Source: CANKHA01 sp035652315
GTDB lineage: Bacteria > Pseudomonadota > Alphaproteobacteria > Rhizobiales > Xanthobacteraceae
Direction of reading: 5' to 3'
DNA: 15,180 bases
NCBI GenBank assembly: GCA_035652315.1
Contig: DASREA010000053.1
Location: 1-15,180 of the forward strand
The translations under genes were made by a program, and so were the position numbers. Below, in pieces: positions 6,435-13,937 of this stretch. Every line of letters begins with the position of its first letter. Position 1 is the stretch's first letter. The notes under the pieces are model-generated. The model was given only the letters and a program-made list of their open reading frames with translations. It had not been told where the DNA came from and ran no database searches.

Positions 6435-6617
6435 CTACCGCTTGTCGCCGCCCGGCGGCACTCTTTCGCCGGTTCGCCGGTCGATGCCGGAACGGCGGTC
6501 GGCGCCCGAGCGCCGCTCTCCCATCGTCCGTCTTTCTTCCTCGGTTCGGGTATCCTTGCCGCTGCGGCGGTCCTTGCCCGCTCGCCGGCCGGTTCCTGTG
6601 CGCCTCTCGCCGCCCAT
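6435..6617 (-). CDS. Small Arg/Gly-rich hexapeptide-repeat protein
   Basis: This encodes a 60-residue, highly charged protein of unknown function. After 'MGG', residues 4-51 are eight uninterrupted hexapeptides of pattern (E/D/G)-R-R-(S/T/A)-G-x; units four and five depart most (DTRTEE, ERRTMG). The tail is 'RVPPGGDKR'. There is no cysteine, signal peptide or membrane segment. The start at 6617 is set by a strong ribosome site at 6623-6629. Coding on this strand is supported by the Arg-Arg pairs being written with many synonymous pairs (AGG CGC, CGG CGA, CGC CGC, AGA CGG, CGC CGT), as expected if the protein rather than the DNA is conserved. I recall similar short 'ERRSGxDRRSG' proteins in Bradyrhizobium relatives, but no function is known to me. 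It lies 101 bases downstream of mutL on the same strand. RNA or anionic-surface binding is only a guess. Confidence 0.65.
   Translation of the reverse strand: MGGERRTGTGRRAGKDRRSGKDTRTEEERRTMGERRSGADRRSGIDRRTGERVPPGGDKR
6465..6608 (-). repeat. Tandem array of eight degenerate 18-bp units
   Basis: Eight contiguous 18-bp units (144 bp) encode the hexapeptides of the small repeat protein. Nucleotide identity between units is low at third codon positions while the Arg-Arg-x-Gly pattern is kept, so this is an old coding repeat rather than a recent slippage expansion. The plus strand also stays open across it, merely because the repeat length is a multiple of three. Confidence 0.75.
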
Positions 6618-6622
6618 TTGCG

Positions 6623-6629
6623 TCTCCCC
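6623..6629 (-). promoter_or_regulatory. Ribosome binding site of the small repeat protein
   Basis: GGGGAGA on the minus strand lies five bases before the ATG at 6617. It rules in this start and argues against the ATG 17 codons further upstream (6668). It is one of the better ribosome sites in the window, supporting the view that the small gene is translated. Confidence 0.6.
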
Positions 6630-6718
6630 AAGATGATCTCTTGAAACGAGACTCACGCCGTCAAGCAAAGCTTACCGTCTTTTGCCGGCCCCGCGGCAAT
6701 GCGGCTTGGGTTTTCCCA

Positions 6719-8506
6719 TCACTTTCTGCCGAATAGCCGTTCGATATCGGAAAGCTTGAGTTCCACATAGGTCGGCCGGCCGTGGTTGCATTGGCCGGAA
6801 TTGGGCGTCTCCTCCATCTCGCGCAGCAGCGCATTCATCTCCTCCGGCTTGAGCCGACGGCCGGCGCGCACCGAACCGTGGCAGGCCATGGTTGCGGCCA
6901 CGTGCAGGACGCGCCGCTCCAGCGGCACCGCCTCATCCCATTCAGCCATATGCTCGGCCAGGTCGCGCAACAAAGCGCGGGCATCGATTTCTCCGAGGAT
7001 GGATGGGGTTTCGCGCACCGCCACGGCGCCGGGGCCGAAACCTTCGATGGTTAGCCCGTAGCGCGCAAGCTCGCCGGCGCGCGCCAGCAGCCGCTCGATA
7101 TCGGCCTCGTCGAATTCCACGATTTCCGGGATCAGGAGAATTTGCCGCGCCACGCCGCCGCGCGCCAGAGCCGCTTTCATGCGCTCATAGACGAGGCGCT
7201 CGTGGGCGGCGTGCTGGTCGACGATGACAAGACCGTCCCGGGTTTGCGCGACGATATACGTTTCATGAATCTGGGCGCGCGCGGCGCCAAGCGGGCGATC
7301 AAGCAGGTCGGGCGCAGGTTCGATCAGGCCGGCGCGCGCGTCCGCCGCCGGGGCGCCGACATCGAAGGCGTCCTGCGCCGCGTCGGCGAAACCGGCGAGA
7401 TTGCCATGCACGACGGGCTGCGCGGGCGAGCGTCGCCAATCCCAGCGCGGCGTATTCGCGGGGCGGAAGGCGGCGACGGTCGCCATTCCGCCGGTGCTCG
7501 CGCTCCTGCGGGCATCGCGCGCCAGCGCCTCCTTCAAGGCGCCGACCAGAAGCCCGCGCACCCGCGCCGCGTCTCGGAAACGCACTTCGGTCTTGGCCGG
7601 ATGCACGTTGACGTCGACCTCGCGCGGATCGAGGGTGACGAACAGCGCCACCAGCGGATGGCGGTCGCGCGGCAGATAATCGGCATAGGCGGCGCGCACC
7701 GCGCCGATCAGCAGCTTGTCCCGCACCGGCCGGCCGTTGACGAAGAGATATTGGCCGAGGGCATTGGCGCGGGTGAGCGTCGGCAGCGCGGCGAAGCCTT
7801 CCACGATCAGCTCCTCTCGCCCCGCGCGTATCTCCAGCGCGTTGGCGCGGAATTCCGGTCCAAGAATATCGGCTAGCCGCGCCAAGCGGCCCGTCGGTCC
7901 GGGCAATGCCGCCGCCCAGGTCACCGGCGCGCGCTCTTCCCCGGCCAAGGTGAAGGCGACATCGGGGCGGCTCATGGCGAGACGGCGGACCACCTCGCGC
8001 ACGGCTTCCGCTTCGGTGCGGTCGGTCTTGAGAAATTTCAGCCGCGCCGGCGTAGCGTAGAAAAGGTCGCGTACCTCAACGCGCGTGCCGTCGATGAGGG
8101 CGGCCGGCCGCGCCGCCGACTTGGCCCCCGCGTCGACGCTCAGCTCCCAGCCGTGCGCTTCGCTGCCATGGCGCGTGGCGATGGCAAGCCGAGCCACCGC
8201 GCCAATCGACGGCAGCGCTTCGCCCCGAAAACCAAGCGTACGGATCGCTAGCAGGTCTTCATCGTCGAGTTTGGAGGTGGCGTGGCGCTCGACCGCGAGC
8301 TCAAGATCGCGGCGCGGCATGCCCTCGCCGTCGTCGATGACGCGGATAAGGCGCCGCCCGCCGCCATCGGTCGTCACCTCAATGCGGCGAGCGCCCGCAT
8401 CGAGTGCGTTCTCGACGAGTTCCTTCACCACGCTCGCGGGGCGCTCCACCACCTCGCCCGCGGCGATGCGATTGACGATGGCCTCGGGAAGCTGGCGGAC
8501 GGGCAT
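6719..8506 (-). CDS. mutL: DNA mismatch repair protein MutL
   Basis: MutL couples mismatch recognition by MutS to strand incision and removal. The 595-residue protein has the N-terminal GHKL ATPase: 'KELVENALDAGA' (28-39, with Glu29 and Asn33), 'DDGEGM' (58-63) and 'GFRGEAL' (92-98), then a transducer domain with 'YLFVNGRPV' (253-261) and 'VDVNVHPAKTEVRF' (297-310). A proline/alanine-rich linker runs from about 335 to 410. The C-terminal domain has the metal-binding endonuclease motif DQHA(x)2E(x)4E, seen as 'DQHAAHERLVYE' at 430-441, with 'ACHGSVRAG' (541-549) and 'CNHGRPT' (573-579). This is the nicking type of MutL, used by bacteria that lack MutH, unlike the E. coli protein. No clear ribosome site precedes the ATG. 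arfB lies 82 bases upstream on the same strand. Confidence 0.97.
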   Translation of the reverse strand: MPVRQLPEAIVNRIAAGEVVERPASVVKELVENALDAGARRIEVTTDGGGRRLIRVIDDGEGMPRRDLELAVERHATSKLDDEDLLAIRTLGFRGEALPSIGAVARLAIATRHGSEAHGWELSVDAGAKSAARPAALIDGTRVEVRDLFYATPARLKFLKTDRTEAEAVREVVRRLAMSRPDVAFTLAGEERAPVTWAAALPGPTGRLARLADILGPEFRANALEIRAGREELIVEGFAALPTLTRANALGQYLFVNGRPVRDKLLIGAVRAAYADYLPRDRHPLVALFVTLDPREVDVNVHPAKTEVRFRDAARVRGLLVGALKEALARDARRSASTGGMATVAAFRPANTPRWDWRRSPAQPVVHGNLAGFADAAQDAFDVGAPAADARAGLIEPAPDLLDRPLGAARAQIHETYIVAQTRDGLVIVDQHAAHERLVYERMKAALARGGVARQILLIPEIVEFDEADIERLLARAGELARYGLTIEGFGPGAVAVRETPSILGEIDARALLRDLAEHMAEWDEAVPLERRVLHVAATMACHGSVRAGRRLKPEEMNALLREMEETPNSGQCNHGRPTYVELKLSDIERLFGRK

Positions 8507-8588
8507 GGCGCTGGCACCGATTCGGAATCGAGTGCGAGTCTAGCGGCGGCCCGCCGCAGCCGCGAGGCCGCGCCGCGCGCTGCCCCCG

Positions 8589-9011
8589 CTATTCGACGGA
8601 AGGCCGCTTCTGCCGCAGGCTTTTGATGCCGCCGCGGCGCTTTTTTCCTTGCAGCCGCCGCTCGCGCGCCGCCCGGGTCGGCTTGGTCGGCCGCCGCGGA
8701 ACCGGCCGCACCGCGGCCTGGCGGATCAGGTCGATGAGACGGGCGAGCGCGTCCTGCCGGTTGCGTTCCTGGGTGCGGTGACGCTGCGCCACGAGCACCA
8801 GAACGCCGTCCTTGGTGACGCGCCGGCCGCCGATCCGCTCCAGGCGCAGGCGGACATCCGGCGGCAAAGTCGGCGAGTGCCGCACGTCGAACCGGAGCTG
8901 CACGGCGGTAGAGAGCTTGTTGACGTTCTGGCCGCCGGGTCCAGAGGCACGGACGAAAGTTTCGGCGATCTCCGATTCGTCAATGGCGATGCTGTGGGTG
9001 ATGCGGATCAT
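8589..9011 (-). CDS. arfB: Alternative ribosome-rescue factor ArfB (YaeJ)
   Basis: ArfB rescues ribosomes stalled without a stop codon by hydrolysing the peptidyl-tRNA. The 140-residue protein has the class-I release-factor catalytic loop 'GPGGQNVNK' (GGQ at 26-28) at the N-terminus and lacks the stop-codon-recognition domains of RF1/RF2. Its C-terminus (about 103-137) is a disordered basic tail rich in Arg and Lys, ending in 'GGIKSLRQKR'; in this family the tail enters the empty mRNA channel. The start at 9011 overlaps the pgi stop by four bases (ATGA), with no clear ribosome site, so translation is probably coupled to pgi. The length and the tail together separate it from the longer release factors. 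Confidence 0.95.
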   Translation of the reverse strand: MIRITHSIAIDESEIAETFVRASGPGGQNVNKLSTAVQLRFDVRHSPTLPPDVRLRLERIGGRRVTKDGVLVLVAQRHRTQERNRQDALARLIDLIRQAAVRPVPRRPTKPTRAARERRLQGKKRRGGIKSLRQKRPSVE

Positions 9012-10333
9012 CGGCGGGCATCATGGCCCGCCAGATACTTCTTCGCCAGCACTTTGCCTTCTTCCACTGCCGGCTGATCGAAGGCGTCGACGCCGAGAAG
9101 CTGCGCGGCGATGATGGTCTCCAGCATAAAATGCATCAACAGCTCGCCGAGGCTCGCCTCGTCCAGCATCTCCAGATGGATGGTGCGCACCGGGCAGCCG
9201 TTCTTGGCGAGGGTTTCCGCGGTTGCGCGTCCCTGCGCGGCGACGAGATCGCCGATGGTCTTGCCGGCGAAGTCCGGCTCACCGCACAGCTTGGCCAAAT
9301 CCGCTTCGATGCGCGGGCCGCGCCCCGCGGTGCCGACGGTGACGATCGTGAACAGCTTGTCGCGCGGCCCTGCGATGAAAAGCTGCAACTGGCTGTGCTG
9401 ATCCACCGGTCCGAGCGCGCCGATGGGCGTGGTGCCCTTGCCGTCCTTGCCCAGGCTCTCCGCCCAGAGCTGGACATACCAGCGGGTGAACCGCTCGAGC
9501 CGGTCCGCATAGGCCATCAGCACGGCGATGCGCTTGCCCTGGCGCGCGAGCGCGACCGCGAGAGCGGCGCCGACCGCACAGGGCACCTCGGCCGCCGCCC
9601 GCTTTTCCAACACCGGCGCCAGCGACGCCGCCGCGCCCTGGCGCAGCTTGCCGATATCGAGGCCGAGCACCGCGGCGGGGAGCAAGCCGACGTTGGTGAA
9701 AACCGAATAGCGGCCGCCGACGCCGGGGTCGTGATCGAGAACCGGGGCGTGAGACGGCGCGAGCAAATCGCGCAGGCCATTATGGCCGCCCGGCTTCCGC
9801 GGTTCGGACAGCCCGATCACCTGCTCGGGGATACGCGACTGAAGGCCGGCCTTGCGCAAGGCAGCGAGAACCGCCGCGGTTTGCATCAGCGTTTCACCGG
9901 TGCCGCCGGATTTGGAGATGGCTACAAAGCGCGAAGTAGCGAGCGGCAGCCTTTGCAGCAACAGCTCGAAGCTCAGCGGATCGAGATTGTCCATGAAATG
10001 CAGGCGCGGCGGATCGCGCAGCGCGCCGACGCCGGGCACCGCATAGCCGGCGAGCTGCGCCAGCGTCTGCCCGCCCAGGCTGGAGCCGCCGGTGCCGAGG
10101 AAGATGACGTCCGTCGCCGCCGCGAGGCCACCGGCCACGCGGCCGATTTCCGCTATATCTTCGTGCTTTTCCGGAAGGCGGAGCAGCGGCAGGGTTCCGG
10201 CGCCGTGCCGAGCTCGCAACCAATCGAGGGCCCTCTCCGCCGCCTTCAAGGCCTCGGCAAAAGCCGACGCCGAAACGCCTTCGGGGCCGACGCGCTCCGC
10301 CTTGGCCAGTTCGATGGATTGCCGCAACGCCAT
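9008..10333 (-). CDS. pgi: Glucose-6-phosphate isomerase
   Basis: Pgi interconverts glucose 6-phosphate and fructose 6-phosphate in the cytoplasm, linking glycolysis, gluconeogenesis and the pentose-phosphate and Entner-Doudoroff routes. The 441-residue protein is the short form. It has two sugar-isomerase domains: 'GTGGSSLGG' (80-88) and 'ISKSGGTGETL' (139-149) bind the phosphate; 'GGRYSVFTNVGLLP' (206-219) and 'ESLGKDGKG' (292-300, with the likely catalytic Glu292) follow, then 'DQHSQLQLF' (311-319, His313) and 'FDQPAVEEGK' (418-427, Lys427). The frame is open for 58 codons further upstream, but those residues do not resemble the family. The ATG at 10333 has AGAGG six bases upstream. The stop overlaps arfB by four bases. 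Confidence 0.95.
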   Translation of the reverse strand: MALRQSIELAKAERVGPEGVSASAFAEALKAAERALDWLRARHGAGTLPLLRLPEKHEDIAEIGRVAGGLAAATDVIFLGTGGSSLGGQTLAQLAGYAVPGVGALRDPPRLHFMDNLDPLSFELLLQRLPLATSRFVAISKSGGTGETLMQTAAVLAALRKAGLQSRIPEQVIGLSEPRKPGGHNGLRDLLAPSHAPVLDHDPGVGGRYSVFTNVGLLPAAVLGLDIGKLRQGAAASLAPVLEKRAAAEVPCAVGAALAVALARQGKRIAVLMAYADRLERFTRWYVQLWAESLGKDGKGTTPIGALGPVDQHSQLQLFIAGPRDKLFTIVTVGTAGRGPRIEADLAKLCGEPDFAGKTIGDLVAAQGRATAETLAKNGCPVRTIHLEMLDEASLGELLMHFMLETIIAAQLLGVDAFDQPAVEEGKVLAKKYLAGHDARR

Positions 10334-10339
10334 GCCCAT

Positions 10340-10344
10340 CCTCT
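10340..10344 (-). promoter_or_regulatory. Ribosome binding site deciding the pgi start
   Basis: AGAGG on the minus strand is six bases before the ATG at 10333 but touches the in-frame ATG at 10339. The later ATG is therefore preferred, giving 'MALRQ' rather than 'MGMALRQ'. purD shows the same arrangement of two close ATGs. Confidence 0.55.
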
Positions 10345-10359
10345 GCGGGTATGCGCCAT

Positions 10360-10376
10360 CGCCCCTACACGGGGCG
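10360..10376. other. Short GC hairpin in the M16/pgi gap
   Basis: A perfect 6-bp inverted repeat CGCCCC (10360-10365) and GGGGCG (10371-10376) with a 5-base loop lies 26 bases upstream of the pgi start, in the 82-base gap after the second M16 gene. No T-run follows on either strand, so it is not a classical terminator. It could be an mRNA-stability or processing hairpin, or chance in GC-rich DNA. Confidence 0.35.
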
Positions 10377-10415
10377 GGCCGAAATGTCACGACCGGAAAC
10401 GAGGAAGAGAGGGTG

Positions 10416-11762
10416 TCAGTTCTGCGTGGTGAGGCCGCCCTGCGTGCGGCCGACGACGCTGACCAGCATCTTGCCGTCAAGCAGGCGCTTGGCGACGCGT
10501 TTGGCATCGTCGAGCGTCACCGCATCGATCAGCGCATTGCGCTTGTCGATATAGTCGATGCCGAGATCGTCGAGCTGAATCTGCAGCAGGGCGCTGGCGA
10601 TGCTGCGCGAAGTGTCGAGATTGAGCGCGAAGGAACCCTTCAGATAGGCCTTGGCCTTCTTCAACTCCTCGGCGGTCGGCCCGCTCTCGGCCATGCGCCG
10701 GATTTCTTCGTCGATGACCTGAAGCGTTTCACCGACCTTGTTCGACCGCGTCGCCGTGGAGCCAAGATTCACCGCGGCGTTGTGCAGCCAGACCAGGCTG
10801 CCGCCGACGCTGTAAGCGAGGCCGCGCTTCTCCCGCACTTCGTTATACAGCCGGGAAGAGAAGGTGCCCCCGCCGACGATATGATCGACCACATAGGCGG
10901 CCATGAAATCCGGGTCCTTGCGGGCGATCCCGACGCCGCCAAAGACGATGTTCGCCTGCGGAACGTCCAGCTTCACGTCGATGCGCCGGCCGAGGGCCTG
11001 CGGTTCGGCATAAGAAACCGGCGCCAGCTCGGCCTTCGCCGGCAGCGCGCCGAAAATGCGGTCGATCATGGCTCCGGCCGTCACCGCGTCGATGTCGCCG
11101 ACAATCGCGATCTTGAGATTGTCCCGCGCCAACACCCGCTTGATATAGGCGCGCAGGTCCTCGACGCCGATCTGCGCCACGGATTCAAGCGTGCCGTTCA
11201 CCGGCCGGCCATAGGGATGATTGGGAAATGCCGCGGCCCACCAGCGCAGACTGGCAAGGGCGCGCGGATTGGTGCTTTCGCGCCGCAAATCGGAAAACAG
11301 CTGCCCGCGCACGCGTTCCACCGCCGTCGCGTCGAAGCGCGGCGCGGTCAGCGCCAGCCGCAGCAGGTTTGCCGCTTCGTCGCGGTTTTCGCTGAGCGTG
11401 CGCAGCGAGCCTTGCAGGACGTCGCGCCCGCTGCTGAAGCGCATTTCGATGGCGCGGCTTTCGAGCCTTTCATGGAAGGCCTTGGAATCCAGATTGCCGG
11501 CGCCTTCGTCGAGCAGGCCCGAGGCGAACGTACTCACTCCCGGCTTGCCGGCGGGATCCTGGCTGGCGCCGCCGCGGAACGCATATTGCATCGTGACCAG
11601 CGGCAAAGCCAGCTCGCGCACCAGCCAGGCCTCGATACCGAGCGGGCTGACAATACGCTCGATAGGAACGGCATTGGCGGGAACCGCCGCCAGCCAGAGA
11701 AAAAGCCCCGCCAGCGGCAGAAGCGCCGCGCGCCACGCAGGGAAAGCGGCTCGCCGCTTCAT
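10416..11762 (-). CDS. M16 peptidase-like protein, zinc site lost (partner subunit)
   Basis: This 448-residue protein has the M16 (insulinase/pitrilysin) fold but cannot bind catalytic zinc. Where the active partner has HxxEH, this one reads 'GVSTFASGLLDEG' (75-87), with the three ligand or catalytic positions replaced by Thr, Ser and Gly. It keeps the substrate-binding Arg/Tyr pair in 'REKRGLAYSV' (310-319), after 'GGGTFSSRLYNE' (297-308). In two-gene M16B systems this division is known: one subunit holds HxxEH, the other the R/Y pair, and both are needed. The N-terminus 'MKRRAAF' plus a hydrophobic stretch ending 'VPANA' (about 27-31) is a signal peptide, so it acts in the periplasm. The start at 11762 has AAGGAGAA six bases upstream and overlaps the active gene's stop by four bases (ATGA). 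The frame is open 29 codons further upstream, but that would bury the signal peptide. Confidence 0.92.
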   Translation of the reverse strand: MKRRAAFPAWRAALLPLAGLFLWLAAVPANAVPIERIVSPLGIEAWLVRELALPLVTMQYAFRGGASQDPAGKPGVSTFASGLLDEGAGNLDSKAFHERLESRAIEMRFSSGRDVLQGSLRTLSENRDEAANLLRLALTAPRFDATAVERVRGQLFSDLRRESTNPRALASLRWWAAAFPNHPYGRPVNGTLESVAQIGVEDLRAYIKRVLARDNLKIAIVGDIDAVTAGAMIDRIFGALPAKAELAPVSYAEPQALGRRIDVKLDVPQANIVFGGVGIARKDPDFMAAYVVDHIVGGGTFSSRLYNEVREKRGLAYSVGGSLVWLHNAAVNLGSTATRSNKVGETLQVIDEEIRRMAESGPTAEELKKAKAYLKGSFALNLDTSRSIASALLQIQLDDLGIDYIDKRNALIDAVTLDDAKRVAKRLLDGKMLVSVVGRTQGGLTTQN

Positions 11763-13141
11763 GTCCGTTTCTCCTTCGAGGGATTCTCCGGCGCGGCCGG
11801 GAATTCCTTGATCAGATAGCCGGTGACTGAACGCTGCCGCTCGAGCCATTGCCGCGCCGCATCCTGCACCTGCTGGACGGTGACCTGGCGAATGCGGTCG
11901 GGCCAGGCGCGGATACTGTCGACCGTTTGCCCGGTCGCCAGCCCCGCGCCGTACATGCGCGCCAGCGTGCTCTGGCTGTCCTGTGCGTAAATCGAATCCG
12001 CGATCAGCCGCGTCTTCGATCTTTCCAGCTCGGCGGCGTTGATGCCCTTGTCGATCAACTCGGCCACGACCGCGTCCATTGCCGCTTCCAGTTGCGTCAT
12101 GCTGACGCCGGGACGCGGCGCGCTGTGAATGCCGAAGCTCGTGGCGTCGACCGCGGTGCCCTCATAAGTGGCGCCGGCATCCACGGCCAGACCGCTTTCC
12201 ACCACCAGTGCACGGTAGAGCCGGCTGTTAGCGCCGCCGCCGAGGATATGGGCCAGCACTTCCAGCGCCTCGGCTTCACCACGTTTTGCCGTCGTCTCCG
12301 ACGGCACCAGATATTTGCGTTCGACGAACGGCTGTTCGACCTGCGGATCGGCAAGAGTCACGGTGCGCGCAGCGATCGGCGTGGGTTCCTGGGGGCGCTG
12401 GCGGGGACCGATATCGCCGCGGCGCGGGATTTTGCCGTAGCTTGCTTCGGCCAGCGCCTTGACCTGATCGGGATCGACGTCGCCGGCGACGACGACGATG
12501 GCGTTATTCGGTGCATAATAGCGGTGGTAGAAGGCGATTGCCTCGTCGCGGTTGAGCCTTTCGATTTCCGCCCGCCAACCGATCACCGGCCGCCCGTAAG
12601 GATGATTGAGATAGAGCGCGGCATCGAGTTGTTCATCGAGCCGGCTTTGCGGCCGGTTGGCGACGCGCATGTTCTGCTCTTCGAGCACGACATCGCGCTC
12701 CGGCAGCACCACCGCATCGGTGAGCACGAGGCCAGTCATGCGATCGGCCTCAAGCTCCATCATTTTGCGGAGCTGATCGCTGGGCACGCGTTGAAAATAC
12801 GCGGTGTAGTCATCGGAGGTGAAAGCGTTCTCCCGTCCGCCGACGTCGCTGACCAGCTGCGAGAAATAGCCCGCGGGGTTCTTTTTCGTTCCCTTGAACA
12901 TCAGATGCTCGAGGAAATGCGCGATGCCCGATTGGCCGGGCTGTTCGTCGGCGGAACCGATCTTGTACCAGATCATATGCGTGACCACCGGCGCGCGGTG
13001 ATCGGGAATGACGACAAGCTCAAGTCCGTTCGCCAACGTGAAATGCGCGACGTTCGGTCCCGCCGCTTGGGCGGCAGGCGCCAACGCGAATCCGGCGACC
13101 GCAACCAGAAGAGCAACGACCCGGCTCAGCGCCTTTGTCAT
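11759..13141 (-). CDS. M16 family zinc metallopeptidase, catalytic subunit
   Basis: This 460-residue periplasmic zinc peptidase of the insulinase (M16B) family probably degrades small peptides or unfolded fragments. The inverted zinc motif is 'HFLEH' (75-79): His75 and His79 bind zinc, Glu78 is the base. The third ligand is expected in 'LEEQN' (153-157), about 76 residues on, as the family requires. A second M16 domain follows, with 'GGGANSRLYRALV'; its equivalent region reads 'ESGLAVDAGATYE' and lacks the R/Y pair, which its partner has. The signal peptide is residues 1-26, ending 'AAQA'. The ATG at 13141 is chosen because the signal peptide begins there. A TTG at 13192 overlapping the upstream stop is possible but would add 17 residues before the signal. 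Neither start has a good ribosome site. Confidence 0.93.
   Translation of the reverse strand: MTKALSRVVALLVAVAGFALAPAAQAAGPNVAHFTLANGLELVVIPDHRAPVVTHMIWYKIGSADEQPGQSGIAHFLEHLMFKGTKKNPAGYFSQLVSDVGGRENAFTSDDYTAYFQRVPSDQLRKMMELEADRMTGLVLTDAVVLPERDVVLEEQNMRVANRPQSRLDEQLDAALYLNHPYGRPVIGWRAEIERLNRDEAIAFYHRYYAPNNAIVVVAGDVDPDQVKALAEASYGKIPRRGDIGPRQRPQEPTPIAARTVTLADPQVEQPFVERKYLVPSETTAKRGEAEALEVLAHILGGGANSRLYRALVVESGLAVDAGATYEGTAVDATSFGIHSAPRPGVSMTQLEAAMDAVVAELIDKGINAAELERSKTRLIADSIYAQDSQSTLARMYGAGLATGQTVDSIRAWPDRIRQVTVQQVQDAARQWLERQRSVTGYLIKEFPAAPENPSKEKRT
11769..11776 (-). promoter_or_regulatory. Ribosome binding site of the partner M16 gene
   Basis: AAGGAGAA on the minus strand is the strongest Shine-Dalgarno sequence in the window, six bases before the ATG at 11762, and it lies within the 3' end of the active M16 gene. 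It fixes the start and suggests efficient translation of the partner subunit from the shared message. Confidence 0.7.
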
Positions 13142-13188
13142 TTTGGCTTTTGAAATCCGCGGAAGCGGCAGGTCAGATGCCGTATTCG

Positions 13189-13875
13189 TCAAGGGTTGCG
13201 CGGATCTTTCATTCCGGTCTTTGGCGCCGGGCCCGTATCGCGGTCCGCCGTTACGCCGTAAGGCGCGGCCGGCGAGGGCGTCTGATATCCGGGCGGCGGC
13301 TCGATCAAGGTCGTGCGCGGGGGCTCGCCGGTGAAGCTGCCGATCTCTTGCTGATCCTTGTTGCCCAAGGGAAGCTTGCCGGTCAGCAGGGCGGAAAAGA
13401 AGTCCAAATCCTTTTTCGGTTTGGCATCCGGTCCGCTGGATGCGGTCTCCTCGGGTGTCTTGTAGCGGACATCTCGTTTGGTGCCGGTGATCGGCTTGCC
13501 TTCGTCGACGGCAAAGCTTTGCCTCGCCGCGGCGGCATTGAGCTTGCGCTGCTTGATTTCCGGAGAAACCGGCCAGGCCGGATTTTTCGCCACGTTGTCC
13601 GTCTCAGGCGGCGGGAGATCCTTGGACGGCGGCACCACAAGTGGCGAGCGCTCGCGGTAGGTGATCGTTTCGTGCGACTCCGGAGCCAACCCGAACACGC
13701 CGAGAAAGCCATCAAGGATTCGCTTGTCCGTATTGAGGATGTGATCCTTGTACGGATCGTCGGGATCTTCCTGCGCCAAGGCGGGCCGCGTGGCGAAAGC
13801 GGCGGTCAATGCCAGCGCCATAGCGAAGGCGGCCGCGGCATGAAGCAAATCGGACAGACGCGCGGAAATGGTCAT
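13189..13875 (-). CDS. Secreted proline-rich DUF3035-like (BamF-like) protein
   Basis: This 228-residue exported protein has no known reaction. A signal peptide covers residues 1-35, ending 'PALAQ'. The mature protein is rich in proline and charged residues and looks largely disordered. 'YRERSPLVVPPSKDLPPP' (73-90) fits the core motif of DUF3035, the family that includes BamF, an outer-membrane-assembly lipoprotein described in Rhodobacter-type alphaproteobacteria. Near the C-terminus 'EPPPGYQTPSPAAPYG' (192-207) is a motif I associate with Rhizobiales homologues. There is no cysteine anywhere in the protein, so unlike BamF it cannot be lipid-anchored. Its place between lspA and the M16 pair matches the ileS-lspA-DUF3035-M16 order I recall in other alphaproteobacteria, which supports the family call. 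A role in envelope assembly is inference. Confidence 0.7.
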   Translation of the reverse strand: MTISARLSDLLHAAAAFAMALALTAAFATRPALAQEDPDDPYKDHILNTDKRILDGFLGVFGLAPESHETITYRERSPLVVPPSKDLPPPETDNVAKNPAWPVSPEIKQRKLNAAAARQSFAVDEGKPITGTKRDVRYKTPEETASSGPDAKPKKDLDFFSALLTGKLPLGNKDQQEIGSFTGEPPRTTLIEPPPGYQTPSPAAPYGVTADRDTGPAPKTGMKDPRNP

Positions 13876-13937
13876 TGGTTGCTCACGCTCGAACAGGTGC
13901 GGCCTGGGCAGAACCCCTCAGCAAAGGCGGCTTTGAA

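Noticed and set aside
6465..6608. CRISPR array
   Set aside because: The 18-bp units are contiguous with no unique spacers and encode a periodic protein; no cas genes are present.
6335..6736. Plus-strand frames over the hexapeptide array
   Set aside because: They stay open because the 18-bp repeat is a multiple of three; there is no ribosome site, and the synonymous variation fits the minus strand.
10340..10507. Upstream extension of pgi by 58 codons
   Set aside because: The added residues overlap the end of the M16 gene, are not Pgi-like, and the ATG at 10333 has a properly spaced ribosome site.
9023..13153. Long plus-strand open frames opposite pgi and the two M16 genes (9023-10432, 10092-11819, 11849-13153)
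   Set aside because: They are antisense to well-recognised genes, rich in Arg, His and Gln, and resemble no family; long antisense frames are expected in GC-rich DNA.
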